Positions 35,901-46,867 of a DNA stretch of 64,000 nucleotides are shown piece by piece. The notes beneath the pieces were generated by a model. It ran no database searches. It saw only the letters and a list, made by a program, of their open reading frames with translations, and was not told where the DNA came from. The translations under genes were made by a program, and so were the position numbers. How positions within the stretch are numbered: the first letter of the stretch is position 1; every line of letters starts with the position of its first letter. This stretch comes from Arthrobacter sp. NtRootA1 (GTDB taxonomy: Bacteria > Actinomycetota > Actinomycetes > Actinomycetales > Micrococcaceae), in the NCBI RefSeq assembly GCF_019976975.1, contig NZ_AP024630.1, positions 372,001 to 436,000 on the forward strand. Reading direction: 5' to 3'.

Positions 35901-37340
35901 TTACGCCTTCCAGGCAATGTACTGAACCTCCTCGAATTCCTCGAGGCCGAGGCTCGATCCTTCCCGGCCCAGGCCGGACTGCTTGGCGCCGCCCATGGGT
36001 GCGAAAGCCACAGACGGAAGGGGATCGTTGACTCCGACAATGCCGGCTTCCAGCTGCTCGGGAATGTCCCAGCCGCGCTTTGGGCTGTTGGTCCACACGT
36101 ACGCGGCGAGCCCCATTTCTGTGGCATTTGCTTTGCGGATTGCTTCCTCTTCCGATGAGAAGGTGACCACCCCGGCGGCGGGTCCAAAGACTTCTTCGCT
36201 CACCAGTGGGGCGTCGTCGGGAACGTCTGCCAGGAGCGTGGGGGCCATAAAGGAACCTTGTCCAGGAACGTGGGTTCGCTCGGTGACCCGGCGGGCGCCG
36301 CGACTGAGGGCATCGTCCACCAAAGCCTGTACGGCAGCCGCCCTTTCGGCGTCGATCACCGGACCAAGATCCGGAACGGGAGTGTCATCGTCGGGAACGC
36401 CGTGCCCAATGGTCATCGCATCAAATCGCGCAGCCAACTTGCGGGCGAATTCGTCTGCCACGCAGTCCTGGACCAGGAAACGGTTGGCAGCTACGCAGGA
36501 CTGGCCAGTGTTACGGAGCCTGCCAAGCACTGCGCCCTCAACCGCGGCATCAAGGTCGGCGTCCTCGAAGACGATGAACGGTGCGTTGCCGCCCAGTTCG
36601 AGCAGCGGCCTCACCACCCGTTCGGAGGCAGACGCCATGATTTGCCGGCCGACGCCGGTGGAGCCGGTGAAGCTGACCGCCCGCACTGCGGGGTGCTTAA
36701 GCAGCGCTCCGGTAATGTCCCGGGATGGTCCGTGGACCAGATTTACGACGCCGGCCGGGAACCCTGCATCGTGCAGGATCTCGAACAGTCCAGTAGCGGC
36801 GAGGGGTGCCTTTTCGGAGACTCGACCCACCACGGTGCAGCCTGCTGCGAGCATGGCTGCGAGCTTTCGGGCTTGGATGGAAACCGGGAAGTTCCACGGC
36901 GTGAGGCTGAGGGCGACGCCGATTGGCTTGCGGCTGCTGAGATGATGGCGGCCCCGGAGTTCCGGTGGGTTGACCGTTCCGGTGGTGCGGCGTGCTTCCT
37001 CAGCAAACCACCGGAGGTATTCCACCGAGAATTCCACTTCGCCCTGAGCTTCAGGGAGTCGTTTGCCGGCTTCCAGCGCCAAGGTGTGGGCCAGTTCGTC
37101 ACGGCGCTCGGCCAGTAGACCTGCGGCGTTGTGGAGCAGGTCGGCCCGGGTGCGGGCTGTGGTCCGGGACCAGCTGCTGAACGCCTCTGCAGCGGCATCC
37201 GCGGCTTTGGTCGCTTCCTCCGTGCCTCCCCAAGCCACCTCGCCCACGGTGGTCCCGTTTCCGGGATCGGTGACGTCCTTGAACGTTCCGGCCGAGTGCC
37301 AGGTCCCATTGATCAGATGCTGTGCCGATTTCAGGTTCAC
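35901..37340 (-). CDS. Aldehyde dehydrogenase, probable sulfolactaldehyde dehydrogenase
   Basis: The 479-residue protein is a classical NAD(P)-dependent aldehyde dehydrogenase of the succinate-semialdehyde type. It has LTPWNFP, FTGSTGVGRQI, the general base Glu 248 in LELGGNAP and the nucleophile Cys 282 in NTGQSCVAANRF. The GTG at 37340 has GAAAGG upstream. It lies between the sugar importer and the TauE exporter. In the sulfo-EMP pathway an enzyme of this type oxidises 3-sulfolactaldehyde to sulfolactate. The general family is certain, and the substrate is inferred from context. Confidence 0.85.
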   Translation of the reverse strand: MNLKSAQHLINGTWHSAGTFKDVTDPGNGTTVGEVAWGGTEEATKAADAAAEAFSSWSRTTARTRADLLHNAAGLLAERRDELAHTLALEAGKRLPEAQGEVEFSVEYLRWFAEEARRTTGTVNPPELRGRHHLSSRKPIGVALSLTPWNFPVSIQARKLAAMLAAGCTVVGRVSEKAPLAATGLFEILHDAGFPAGVVNLVHGPSRDITGALLKHPAVRAVSFTGSTGVGRQIMASASERVVRPLLELGGNAPFIVFEDADLDAAVEGAVLGRLRNTGQSCVAANRFLVQDCVADEFARKLAARFDAMTIGHGVPDDDTPVPDLGPVIDAERAAAVQALVDDALSRGARRVTERTHVPGQGSFMAPTLLADVPDDAPLVSEEVFGPAAGVVTFSSEEEAIRKANATEMGLAAYVWTNSPKRGWDIPEQLEAGIVGVNDPLPSVAFAPMGGAKQSGLGREGSSLGLEEFEEVQYIAWKA

Positions 37341-37380
37341 GTGTATTGCCTTTCGTTGGCTGGAAGAAGTTTGGAGGTGT

Positions 37381-38196
37381 TCATCCCTTGCTGGCACCGG
37401 CGGTGATGCCCGCCACGAAGTAGCGCTGCAGGAAGATGTAGGCCACCACCACCGGCAGGGAGGCAAGCATGACTCCTGCGAACAACAGCGGGTAGTTGGT
37501 TTGGAATTCGCCTTGGAAGCTCAGCAAAGCCAACGGGAGGGTGCGGTTTCCGGGGGACTGGATGAACAAGAGGGGGTAAAGCAGCTCATTCCAGTGAATG
37601 ACGAACAAGAAGATGGCCGCCGCCGCGATTGATGGTGTGGAGAGCGGCAGTGCGATCGAGGCGTAGGTCTTCCACGGGCCGGTTCCGTCGATGGAGGACG
37701 CTTCGTAGAGTTCTTTTGGAAGTGTGCGCATGAAACCGCCAAGGATGAACACGGCGATCGGCAGCGTGGAGACCACGTTGGCCAAGATCAATCCCTGGAG
37801 GTTGTCCAGCAGTCCGAGCCGTCCGAAGAGTACGTAAAGCGGGACCATGTTGGCCTGGGCGGGGATGGCCATACCGAGCACGAGGAAGCCGAAGATGGCC
37901 CAGGACACGAAGCCCTTGAGGCGGGACACGGCGTAACCGGCCAGGCTGGCAATAAAGAGCGTGACTGGTACGGAGACGGCGGTGACGATGACGCTGTTCC
38001 AGAAGGAGGAACCCAGGTCCTGGCCGCCGATCACCTCGGCGTAGTTGGCGGGGGAGAGGGAACGCGGCAGGCTGAACGGGCCTTCGAACAATTCCTGCGT
38101 GGATTTGAAGCTGCCGAAACCTACCACGGTCAGCGGAATGATGATGATTAGCGCGTAGATGCCGAGGATGGCGCGGCGGCTTATTGAAGCGAGCAT
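37381..38196 (-). CDS. ABC transporter permease (MalG type), sulfoquinovose importer
   Basis: The 271-residue protein has six membrane segments, the EAA loop (LYEASSIDGTGPWKTYASIALP) and the C-terminal RYFVAGITAGASKG. It starts four bases after its partner permease. As part of the sulfoquinovose operon it probably imports sulfoquinovose or its glycerol glycoside. No ATPase is encoded in the operon. Confidence 0.88.
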   Translation of the reverse strand: MLASISRRAILGIYALIIIIPLTVVGFGSFKSTQELFEGPFSLPRSLSPANYAEVIGGQDLGSSFWNSVIVTAVSVPVTLFIASLAGYAVSRLKGFVSWAIFGFLVLGMAIPAQANMVPLYVLFGRLGLLDNLQGLILANVVSTLPIAVFILGGFMRTLPKELYEASSIDGTGPWKTYASIALPLSTPSIAAAAIFLFVIHWNELLYPLLFIQSPGNRTLPLALLSFQGEFQTNYPLLFAGVMLASLPVVVAYIFLQRYFVAGITAGASKG

Positions 38197-38200
38197 GCTG

Positions 38201-39157
38201 TCATTCCCCCTTTGGGGTCAGCCGGAGCAACCGGCGCTGAATCCACGTGACCAAGGCAATCATCGCCATGAAGATGATCGACTGGGCGGCGGCGTAGCCG
38301 AACTCCGAGTTGGCAAAAGTGCTGTAGATGCGGGTGGAGAGTATGTCCAGCGAGCTCTTCGGCGGGTTGCCCGCGATGCCCAGGATCAGGTCGAAAGCCT
38401 TGAACGATTGCACGGTGGTGTAGGCCACGACGATGGATGTTGCAGGGGCCACGAAAGGCCAGGTGATGGACTTGAATTGCTGCCATTTGTTGGCACCGTC
38501 CATTTCCGCTGCCTCGTAGAGTTCCCGCGGTATGGACTGCAGGCCTGCGATGTAGACCACCATCATCTGTCCGGCATGGAACCAGACCTGGGTAACGGCT
38601 ACCCAGTAGAGCGCCTGGTTGCTGTCACCGAGGTAGGACCCTTGGAGTCCTTGGAGTCCCGTGGCACCCAGCACCGAGTTGGCCAGGCCGAAGTTGGGAT
38701 CGTAGATGAACTTCCAAATGAAGGCCACGGACACTGAGGACAGGATGGTTGGGAAGAAGAACAACGCCCGCAGCAGGATGCCGCCACGCGAGTTCTTTGT
38801 CAGGAGCAGGGCCAGCACAAGCGAGAACGCCGTTTGGGCTATGACTACCAGCAGTACGAACTTCAGGTTGTTGGTCAGCGCGTTGGTGAACAACGAGTCC
38901 TTGGTGAACGCCCGGATGAAGTTGTCCACGCCCACGTAGTCGAACGCCGCCGAGAAGCCGTTCCAGTCCGTAACGGCATACTGGAAAGCCTGAAGGGTGG
39001 GCATCACGAGGAAGAATGCGATGACCGCGACGGCGGGGAGCGGGAAGAGGTACAGCGCAGGATTAACGCGGGTAGGGGACCGGCGCTTCTTCGTCGCACT
39101 TTCCATCCTTCTGTCCGGCGCCTTTCGCTTGGCAGCCATTCCGGTGTGGGTGCTCAT
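38201..39157 (-). CDS. ABC transporter permease (MalF type), sulfoquinovose importer
   Basis: The 318-residue protein has a very basic cytoplasmic N-terminus of about 35 residues, six membrane segments and the EAA loop (LYEAAEMDGANKWQQFKSITWP). Its ATG overlaps the stop of the binding-protein gene by four bases. Together with the MalG-type partner it forms the import channel. Confidence 0.88.
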   Translation of the reverse strand: MSTHTGMAAKRKAPDRRMESATKKRRSPTRVNPALYLFPLPAVAVIAFFLVMPTLQAFQYAVTDWNGFSAAFDYVGVDNFIRAFTKDSLFTNALTNNLKFVLLVVIAQTAFSLVLALLLTKNSRGGILLRALFFFPTILSSVSVAFIWKFIYDPNFGLANSVLGATGLQGLQGSYLGDSNQALYWVAVTQVWFHAGQMMVVYIAGLQSIPRELYEAAEMDGANKWQQFKSITWPFVAPATSIVVAYTTVQSFKAFDLILGIAGNPPKSSLDILSTRIYSTFANSEFGYAAAQSIIFMAMIALVTWIQRRLLRLTPKGE

Positions 39158-40443
39158 AGCCGTTCATCCACAATCTTCTGGGCAGCTTCGGCCGCTTGCT
39201 CAGGGCTCGTGCCGGAGATGACAGCCGTTGCGCTGGCCTCCACGGCGTTACGTACGTCCAGGTTCTGGAACTGGAAGCGGGCTGCCAGCGCCGTCCTCTT
39301 ATCCAGCCATGGGCTCAAACGCTTGAGGTCCGCGTTGGTGTATTCGACGTCCTTGACGGAAACGTGCTGAGCCGTCTGGTTGGCGTAGTAGGCGGCATTT
39401 TCAGGTTCGGACAGGAAATCAATCCATGCTGCCGCCGCGGCCTGGTGCTTGCTTGCAGAATTGACGCCGAGGATGAACGTGGCGTTGTAGGCGCCCTCGT
39501 ACTTGGCTTTCCCTTCGGTGGACGTGTTGGGGAATACCAGCTCGATGGGGAATTTAGCCCCCAGGTTGCGGACCGCGGCAATGTGGTAGGACCCCGTGGC
39601 CAGCATGGCCGCCTTGCCTTGTGAGAACAGGTTCTGGGCGGGCTCTACCGCGGTGCCCGTGGCGTTGGGCTGCAGGAAGGGGGCCAAGTCCTTGTACTGG
39701 TTCAGCATCTTGATGAACCAGTCGTCAGTGCACTTGAGCTTACCCTGCTCGATTTGGGAACACATATCATCCACGGGCGCGTTGTTGGCGATCATGCAAT
39801 TGAAGAGCTGGCCACCGTTTCCTACATCGCCGCCGGGCCATGAGATGGGCGTTACGCCGGAGGCCGCCAGCTTCTCACACATGTTGAGGAAGGCATTCCA
39901 GTCCTTCGGAGCGAGCTCGGCCCCGGCTTTGTCGAACAGGTCCGTGTTGGCCATGGGCATGGGGAAGACCACTTGATAGGGCAAGCCCAATTGGCTGTCT
40001 CCAGACTGCCCGGCCGTGAGCAAGCCTTTCTGGTAGTTGCCAACGGCCTTGCTGTTCTTAAGCTCGGTGTAGATTCCGGCCTCGCCGAAGTTCTTGAACT
40101 GAGCGCCCCGGAACGTGGCAAACGCGTCCCCGATGGCCGCGCCTCGGACCTTCTGCAAACCCTGGGCGTTGTAGTCGTTGGAAGTCGAGATGTCCTGGGC
40201 GACCTCCACGCCGTTATTCTTTGCAACGAAGCGCTTGATCAGCTCGTCGAACACTGCTTTGTCTTCGCCACGCCAGTGAGCGAAGGACACCTTGCCGGTG
40301 ATATCACCGGTTGCCGGAGCAACCGGCCCGGTGGAGCCACCCGGGGTTGTGGAACCGCCAGGTCCTGCGCATGCCGCGGCGGTGGCGCCGAGACCCAGGG
40401 CACCAAGAACGGCCATTGCCTGCCTGCGTGAAATCTGACTCAC
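39154..40443 (-). CDS. ABC transporter substrate-binding lipoprotein, sulfoquinovose importer
   Basis: The 429-residue protein has a signal with twin Arg (SQISRRQAMAVLGALGLG) and a lipobox ATAAAC, so it may be exported folded by Tat. The mature part is a family 1 solute-binding fold. GAGGAG precedes the GTG at 40443, and a longer frame to 40503 lacks support. It sits between the aldolase and the two permeases. Binding of sulfoquinovosyl glycerol or sulfoquinovose is inferred from context and is not read from the residues. Confidence 0.86.
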   Translation of the reverse strand: MSQISRRQAMAVLGALGLGATAAACAGPGGSTTPGGSTGPVAPATGDITGKVSFAHWRGEDKAVFDELIKRFVAKNNGVEVAQDISTSNDYNAQGLQKVRGAAIGDAFATFRGAQFKNFGEAGIYTELKNSKAVGNYQKGLLTAGQSGDSQLGLPYQVVFPMPMANTDLFDKAGAELAPKDWNAFLNMCEKLAASGVTPISWPGGDVGNGGQLFNCMIANNAPVDDMCSQIEQGKLKCTDDWFIKMLNQYKDLAPFLQPNATGTAVEPAQNLFSQGKAAMLATGSYHIAAVRNLGAKFPIELVFPNTSTEGKAKYEGAYNATFILGVNSASKHQAAAAAWIDFLSEPENAAYYANQTAQHVSVKDVEYTNADLKRLSPWLDKRTALAARFQFQNLDVRNAVEASATAVISGTSPEQAAEAAQKIVDERL

Positions 40444-40518
40444 AAAATTCTCCTCATTGAGTGTTGCTGTGCCTAGTTTTTTGGAACGGGGGGGCGCCTT
40501 CACGGCCTCCGGGACGGA

Positions 40519-41403
40519 TCAAGCGGTGGTTCGTTGTGCGGATACCACCTCATCGACCACGGCGCAGAGCCGCTGCAGCCGACTGACAGCATCGGTGGAC
40601 AAGGATTCGACCACGTCGGCGGAGCCGATGCAGGACGCCCACACGGCTCGTCCGGACAGGAACCCGCTGGCCCCTTCCAGACATGCCCATCGGACGGCGT
40701 CAGGGAATATGTCCTCCGGTACGCCGGATGAGAGAACCACCCAGGGGCCGTCGATGGCTTTAGTCAGTTCGGCGCAAGCTGCACGGACCTCCGCCTCAGG
40801 GGCTTGGCCTTTGAACGGGACCTCCGCCTTGTAAAGATCGGCACCCAGGCGGCCGAGTTCCTTGGCCGCGGCCAGGATGCCGGCGTTCCAGTCGAAGTCT
40901 CCCCCTTCCAGAGGCTTACGGGAGACGGGTTCGATGATGCTGATCAACCCCGCGGACTTGCAGCTCTCCACGAATTCACGGACCATCGCCACCCGCCCCT
41001 CGGCGGGTTCGTCCGGGCGGTAGAGCACCAGGAGCTTTAGTGCCTTGGCGCCAAGGGCAGCGTACTTCGCTGGATCAACCAGTTTGTCGATGGTCACTTC
41101 ACCCACCAGTTCGCCATGGGCAGACTCGAAGTGGTCGGCGGAGGCGATGAGTCCGCAGCTGGGGTCCACCACGTTCTCTTCAATGGCCTGATCCAGTGCG
41201 AATTGGCGATCGATGAGCACGCCGGAGGCGTACGGAGTGAGGATCCGGGCCGCAGCGAGTTTGAAGTCGCGGAGATCCTGGTCGGTTACAGGCCGGTCAG
41301 TGTGCTCGGCGAACATGTTCCGCATGGCTTCGCGCTGATCGACAGCGAGCATGGCGAACGCACCTGACGGACGCTGGAGGGAGGAAAGATCGGTAACGCT
41401 CAT
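40519..41403 (-). CDS. yihT: 6-deoxy-6-sulfofructose-1-phosphate aldolase (YihT-like)
   Basis: The 294-residue class I aldolase matches E. coli YihT through its length as I recall it: GAFAMLAVDQREAMR, ALKLLVLYRPDE, GLISIIEPV, GADLYKAEVP with the Schiff-base Lys 192, and PWVVLSSGVPEDIFP followed by GASGFLSGRAVWAS. It cleaves sulfofructose-1-phosphate to DHAP and 3-sulfolactaldehyde. Tagatose-bisphosphate aldolases are its closest non-sulfo relatives, but the neighbouring YihV- and YihS-like genes decide for the sulfo-sugar role. It starts 16 bases after the kinase gene. Confidence 0.9.
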   Translation of the reverse strand: MSVTDLSSLQRPSGAFAMLAVDQREAMRNMFAEHTDRPVTDQDLRDFKLAAARILTPYASGVLIDRQFALDQAIEENVVDPSCGLIASADHFESAHGELVGEVTIDKLVDPAKYAALGAKALKLLVLYRPDEPAEGRVAMVREFVESCKSAGLISIIEPVSRKPLEGGDFDWNAGILAAAKELGRLGADLYKAEVPFKGQAPEAEVRAACAELTKAIDGPWVVLSSGVPEDIFPDAVRWACLEGASGFLSGRAVWASCIGSADVVESLSTDAVSRLQRLCAVVDEVVSAQRTTA

Positions 41404-41419
41404 GGGCTGCTTCTTTCAG

Positions 41420-42319
41420 CTAGACAGTGTGATTGGTGGTCGAAGCGGGGGTTATGGCCTGGCGGGGAATCATGGAGCGCCCGTCCAGGCCTGCGCAGGA
41501 TGCCGAGGCCGTGCGGCTTGCGAATGCCGAGGCCTCGCGTAGGGGGAGCCCTGCCGCAACGGCGGCGAGGATGGCGCCGTGGTAAACGTCGCCTGCGCCG
41601 AGCGTCGAAACGATCTCCGCAGGTGTTGCCGGTACGTGGAACGGAATGCCGCCCCGTTCCAGCCCCCAGGCTCCTTCGGAGCCTGCCGTGGCCACGACGG
41701 CGGAAGCTCCGCCGTCGACGGCTTTTTGCACGAGGGCCTCCGGGGACAAATCGTCACCGTACTCGGCACGCAAGCGTTCGATCGTTGGCACGTACAGTGC
41801 TACACCTTCCGGGCTGAAGGAAGGGATGGGGTTTCCGGCGTCCACACTGATCCGCAGGCCTGGCAGATTCGCTACGGCATTCCAGCCCAACTGGTCCACA
41901 TGGACCCAGGCCGCACGGCGTACCAGTTCATGAAAGCGGCTGCCCGCGGGAAAGTGGACCGGAGGTACAGGTCGGGTGACGATCGCGCGGCTTTCGGTGG
42001 ACCTGCTGACCACGATCACGCTGGCGCCCGTGCTGACGCCGGGATTCCGAATGACAGCCGACGTGTCTACGCCCTCGGCTTCGAGGCCGCTGATGATCCG
42101 GTCACCTTCCTCGTCTACCCCTACGACGCCGGCAAAAGCCGCCTTGGCTCCGGCACGGGCTGCCGCTACTGCCGCAGTGGCGGCCGGCCCGCCGCCTGCC
42201 GTTGCGAAATCGGCAGCCACGGTGCGGCTGTCGGCACTGGGGTAGTCCTGCACAAGGGCGATGGAGTCCAAAGTGGCACACCCGACGAAGAGCAGGGTTT
42301 CGGATGACTGTTGGTGCAC
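41420..42319 (-). CDS. yihV: 6-deoxy-6-sulfofructose kinase (YihV-like, PfkB family)
   Basis: The 299-residue PfkB-family kinase has GGGPAATAAVAAAR at residues 42-55, which is nearly identical to the matching segment of E. coli YihV. The catalytic base Asp 244 lies in STLGAGDVYHGA, and the C-terminal GRSMIP also echoes YihV. It phosphorylates sulfofructose at O1. The GTG at 42319 has GAGGTGG just upstream, and the longer frame to 42427 crosses the operator region. It is the first gene of the long leftward operon and is divergent from sqgA. Confidence 0.9.
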   Translation of the reverse strand: MHQQSSETLLFVGCATLDSIALVQDYPSADSRTVAADFATAGGGPAATAAVAAARAGAKAAFAGVVGVDEEGDRIISGLEAEGVDTSAVIRNPGVSTGASVIVVSRSTESRAIVTRPVPPVHFPAGSRFHELVRRAAWVHVDQLGWNAVANLPGLRISVDAGNPIPSFSPEGVALYVPTIERLRAEYGDDLSPEALVQKAVDGGASAVVATAGSEGAWGLERGGIPFHVPATPAEIVSTLGAGDVYHGAILAAVAAGLPLREASAFASRTASASCAGLDGRSMIPRQAITPASTTNHTV

Positions 42320-42359
42320 GATCCACCTCGTTGTAGTTGGGCTGGTTTGAAAAAATATA

Positions 42360-42387
42360 CACACGCTATGTGTGAAAAACAACACAT
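42360..42387. promoter_or_regulatory. Divergent operator of the sulfoquinovose cluster
   Basis: Two overlapping palindromes occur: CACAC-GCTAT-GTGTG (42360-42374) and ATGTGT-8-ACACAT (42368-42387). They lie midway between the yihV-like and sqgA genes. The second resembles the palindrome in front of the DeoR-type gene (GTGTTG/CAACAC), so the same repressor probably binds both. Confidence 0.6.
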
Positions 42388-42399
42388 TCTGTATAGTGA

Positions 42400-43596
<1,197 letters not shown>

Positions 43597-43604
43597 GTAA
43601 GATT

Positions 43605-43622
43605 GTGTTGGAATTACAACAC
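43605..43622. promoter_or_regulatory. Operator of the DeoR-type regulator
   Basis: GTGTTGGAATTACAACAC is a perfect palindrome with 6-bp arms, 49 bases before the regulator start and directly after sqgA. It suggests autoregulation. Confidence 0.6.
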
Positions 43623-43670
43623 TTTGCGACACCCTTAGTCGTCCAAGTGTACACGAGGAAAGGGGAGGCC

Positions 43671-44453
43671 ATGAGCATCGCACGGGAAGAGGCGCCGCTG
43701 ACGCCCCGTCAGCGCACCATTCTGGACGAGCTCGGCCGTCGGGGGTTCCTTTCCACCGCGGACTTGGCAGGAACGTTCGATGTCTCTGACATGACAGTCC
43801 GCCGCGACACCCGGGCGCTGTCCAAGCTCGGGCTGGTCAAGGTGGTCCACGGTGGGGTAAGCGCCGTGGAGGGCCACGGGCAGAACGCTGACTTCGCGGC
43901 GCGTGCCCGCGAGGATGCCGACGCGAAGCAGCGCGTCGCCAAGGCCTGTGTGGACCTGGTGGCTGACCGTGACGCCATCATTCTTGATGCGGGAACTACG
44001 ACCTACCAGATCGCCCAGGAACTGCCGACATCTTTCATGGGCACGATCATCACCCATTCGGCGCCCGCGATACAGAGGTGCCTGCAGCTGACGTCTGCAC
44101 GCACCATTTGCTTGGGTGGCGAACTGTTATTGGACAGCCAGGCGTTCAACGGTCCCATGACCGTCAGCGCCGCACAAGGTCTGCGCGCCAAGACCGCATT
44201 CATTGGTGTCAGCGGGATCCACGACGAAGCGTTTTACATTGAACGGGATGTAGAACGCGCCACGAAACTCGCCCTCATGGCATCGGCCGAGCAGGTGGTG
44301 GTGGTTGCTACGCATCAGAAAATGCTGCGGTATGCGCTGGCCAAGCTGGCTGTATTTGATGCGGTTGACATTCTTGTGACGGATGCGCCCCCGCCACAGG
44401 AAATTGAAGCCGCGTTGAAAGCGGCCGACGTGAAACTCATCGTGGCGGCATGA
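43671..44453 (+). CDS. DeoR-family regulator of sulfoquinovose use (YihW/CsqR-like)
   Basis: The 260-residue protein has the DeoR HTH (LTPRQRTILDELGRRGFLSTADLAGTFDVSDMTVRRDTRAL) and the sugar-phosphate sensor domain with DAGTTTYQIAQ and KTAFIGVSGI. E. coli regulates its sulfoquinovose genes with a DeoR protein of the same type (YihW/CsqR). GGGGAGG precedes the ATG at 43671. It lies between sqgA and the isomerase, and the nearby GTGT..ACAC palindromes are its probable sites. Confidence 0.88.
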   Translation: MSIAREEAPLTPRQRTILDELGRRGFLSTADLAGTFDVSDMTVRRDTRALSKLGLVKVVHGGVSAVEGHGQNADFAARAREDADAKQRVAKACVDLVADRDAIILDAGTTTYQIAQELPTSFMGTIITHSAPAIQRCLQLTSARTICLGGELLLDSQAFNGPMTVSAAQGLRAKTAFIGVSGIHDEAFYIERDVERATKLALMASAEQVVVVATHQKMLRYALAKLAVFDAVDILVTDAPPPQEIEAALKAADVKLIVAA

Positions 44454-44729
44454 CCGCATAGTTGCGGTTCTGCCTACTGGAGCCTGAGGCTCCTGATGCG
44501 CCTTGGCCGCTCGCCGACGCTTTTTCGCGAAACCCTGTGATCCTTGGGCGCCCGCAGCCATGGATCACGACGCCCGAGCTCCCCGCTGTATTGATAGGTC
44601 GCCAATTGGCGTCCAAGTTTTTACCGTCAATGTCCGAAATCAAACTCACTCTGGTGGAATTCGATCATCGGGCGTTAGGATCAGAACAGGCCCGTTTCGG
44701 TGGCCGCAAAACTTATTGAGGAGATGCAC

Positions 44730-46004
44730 ATGACGTGGCTGAACAGCGCCGCTCACGCACGTTGGCTCGAAGCAGAAACGGATCGGCTCATCAATTTCGC
44801 AGCCGGTTCAAAGGTCGCCACCGGGTTCGGCTGGCTCGACAACTACGGCAAAGTGATCGCCGACAAGCCGACCCATCTGTGGATCACCGCCCGAATGGTT
44901 CATAGCTTTGCCGTCGCAGCATTGATGGGACGCCCTGGTGCTGCTGCCATGGTGGACCACGGCATTGCTGCGCTCAACGGAGTCTTCCGTGACAGCGAGC
45001 ATGGCGGCTGGTACGCGGAGGTCGACGAGAACGGGGCCGTAAACGACACAAAGTCCGGTTATCAGCATTCCTTTGTACTGCTGGCTGCAGCCAGCGCCGT
45101 CGCGGCCCGGCGGCCAGGCGCCCGCGAGTTGCTCGACGAGGCGTTGCACATAGCTGACTCGAAATTTTGGGACCATGAAGCCAATATGTGCTTCGACTCC
45201 TGGAACCGCGACTTCATGGAAACCGAGGCATACCGCGGCGGAAACGCCAGCATGCATTCAGTTGAGGCGTACCTCATTGTTAGCGATGTGACCGGCGAGA
45301 ACCGCTGGATTGAACGCGCACTCCACATCGCTGAAGTGCTCATTCATCAGTTCGCACGGAACAACAACTACCGCGTTTTCGAGCACTTTGACCCGGAATG
45401 GAATCCGATTCCCGAGTACAACACCGACGACCGCGCCAGCCAGTTCCGTGCTTACGGCGGAACTCCTGGCCACTGGGTCGAGTGGGCGCGCTTGCTCTTG
45501 CACCTTCGTGCCGGCCTTGAGGCTCGGGGCATGGAGGTCCCAGCGTGGCTGACGGAGGATGCGAGGGGCCTTTTCGATGCTGCCATCCGCGATGCCTGGG
45601 AGCCGGATGGTCATCCTGGATTCGTCTACTCGGTCGACTGGGACGGGAAGCCTGTTGTCACGTCCCGCATTCGTTGGGTGCCGGTTGAAGCGATCGGGGG
45701 CGCTGCTGCGCTCTATATGGCAACGGGAGACCAGACCTACGCGGACTGGTATGAGCGAATCTGGGATCACGCCCGCGATTGGTTCATCGACTACGAGCAT
45801 GGCTCTTGGAAGCAAGAACTCGACGAGCGAGGCAACGTTGCCTCAACTGTCTGGTCAGGAAAAGCAGACATTTACCACTTGTGGCACTGCCTGGTGGTTC
45901 CCCGGTTGCCCTTGGCGCCGGGACTCGCGCCTGCACTTGCCGCAGGCTTGCTGGACGTTCGCCTTCGTACAGCCCAGGAAGCTGAGACGCCGCGCGCTGG
46001 TTGA
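44730..46004 (+). CDS. yihS: Sulfoquinovose isomerase (YihS-like, AGE family)
   Basis: The 424-residue (alpha/alpha)6-barrel protein matches E. coli YihS closely as I recall it. It shows [28 protein letters not shown] (His 176), [27 protein letters not shown] (His 248) and [14 protein letters not shown] (His 382). The His residues are those used for ring opening and proton transfer. It converts sulfoquinovose to sulfofructose, the first step after glycoside cleavage. GAGGAG lies six bases before the ATG at 44730. Confidence 0.92.
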   Translation: MTWLNSAAHARWLEAETDRLINFAAGSKVATGFGWLDNYGKVIADKPTHLWITARMVHSFAVAALMGRPGAAAMVDHGIAALNGVFRDSEHGGWYAEVDENGAVNDTKSGYQHSFVLLAAASAVAARRPGARELLDEALHIADSKFWDHEANMCFDSWNRDFMETEAYRGGNASMHSVEAYLIVSDVTGENRWIERALHIAEVLIHQFARNNNYRVFEHFDPEWNPIPEYNTDDRASQFRAYGGTPGHWVEWARLLLHLRAGLEARGMEVPAWLTEDARGLFDAAIRDAWEPDGHPGFVYSVDWDGKPVVTSRIRWVPVEAIGGAAALYMATGDQTYADWYERIWDHARDWFIDYEHGSWKQELDERGNVASTVWSGKADIYHLWHCLVVPRLPLAPGLAPALAAGLLDVRLRTAQEAETPRAG

Positions 46005-46030
46005 ACCGTGCGCCTGGCAAATTGACCAAA

Positions 46031-46055
46031 AGGCGGGGCGGTTCTGGCCCCGCCT
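46031..46055 (+). terminator. Terminator hairpin after the yihS-like gene
   Basis: AGGCGGGG pairs with CCCCGCCT around a 9-base loop, 26 bases after the isomerase stop. No T tract follows. Confidence 0.6.
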
Positions 46056-46158
46056 AAAGGCTGCTGCGTCAACTCCAAGCAACGACATCAATACGGGGAA
46101 GGCGGACCGGGGGATCATTTTGACTTACCCCTGTCAAGGGACGACCTGCGCAGCAGAA

Positions 46159-46189
46159 CCGGGGCACCAGCAACAGGCTGGTGCCCCGG
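46159..46189. terminator. Second hairpin after the yihS-like gene
   Basis: Perfect 13-bp arms (46159-46171 and 46177-46189, beginning CCGGGGCACCAG) enclose a 5-base loop. It is a strong GC-rich hairpin with no T tract. Confidence 0.55.
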
Positions 46190-46396
46190 CTGTCCGGGCT
46201 TGGCTCTCCTACTCGCGCTGGTTCGGTTAGACTGGCGGACGTGATGACCGGATCGGGCACCTGCCCTGCACGGATTGGCTACCCGGCCGACCTCTGAAGC
46301 CTTGCTGCGTCATAGGCGCGGCTGCCCCGCGGGCACCTCCTTGTGGATCGATGAACTGATGCCATCGAACGAAATCCACACAACAAGGAGTTATGC

Positions 46397-46771
46397 ATGC
46401 CCGCACTTTTCAACCACACCATCATCGCGTCCATCGATCGCGCCGTCTCTGCCGAGTTCTACCGGTCCATCCTCGAAGCCGACGAAGCTCCCAATTGGGG
46501 CCCCTTCACCAACCTGACCTTGGATGGCGGCGTAATGCTCCAATTCGCTGAGCCCCCGGTCGAGATCCAGATGCAGCATTACGCCTTCCTCGTTGACGAC
46601 CAGCATTTTGACCGCGCCTATCAGCGTCTGGTGAGCGCCGGCGTCGAGCATTGGGCGGACCCGCAGATGATCCGTCCGGGCGAGACCAACACGGCGCACG
46701 GTGGCCGGGGTGTCTACTTCAAGGACCCCTCTGGCCACGCGCTGGAGCTGATCACGAAGCCGTATTTCTAA
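46397..46771 (+). CDS. VOC-family (glyoxalase-like) protein
   Basis: The 124-residue protein has the paired beta-alpha-beta-beta-beta motifs of the VOC fold. His near the start (LFNHTII) and Glu near the end (DPSGHALELIT) are in the metal-ligand positions. AAGGAG lies six bases before the ATG. VOC proteins include glyoxalases, dioxygenases and resistance proteins, and nothing here fixes the substrate. Confidence 0.8.
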   Translation: MPALFNHTIIASIDRAVSAEFYRSILEADEAPNWGPFTNLTLDGGVMLQFAEPPVEIQMQHYAFLVDDQHFDRAYQRLVSAGVEHWADPQMIRPGETNTAHGGRGVYFKDPSGHALELITKPYF

Positions 46772-46867
46772 GCCTTCGCCATTGTGTCCGAGCCATTTGG
46801 AGTTCCTCAAGCCGCGAAATAGTGTTCGACAGATTGCTCGATGCACGCTCTCACTGTTTGGAGAACC

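Larger units (their letters stand above)
46005..46396. other. Intergenic region with two hairpins
   Basis: This 392-base stretch has no supportable gene. It contains the hairpins at 46031-46055 and 46159-46189 and must hold the promoter of the VOC gene near its right end. Confidence 0.5.

Noticed and set aside
40519..41403. Tagatose-1,6-bisphosphate aldolase role for the aldolase
   Set aside because: The motifs and neighbours match the YihT sulfo-sugar branch better. A tagatose pathway would need other kinase and isomerase genes that are absent.
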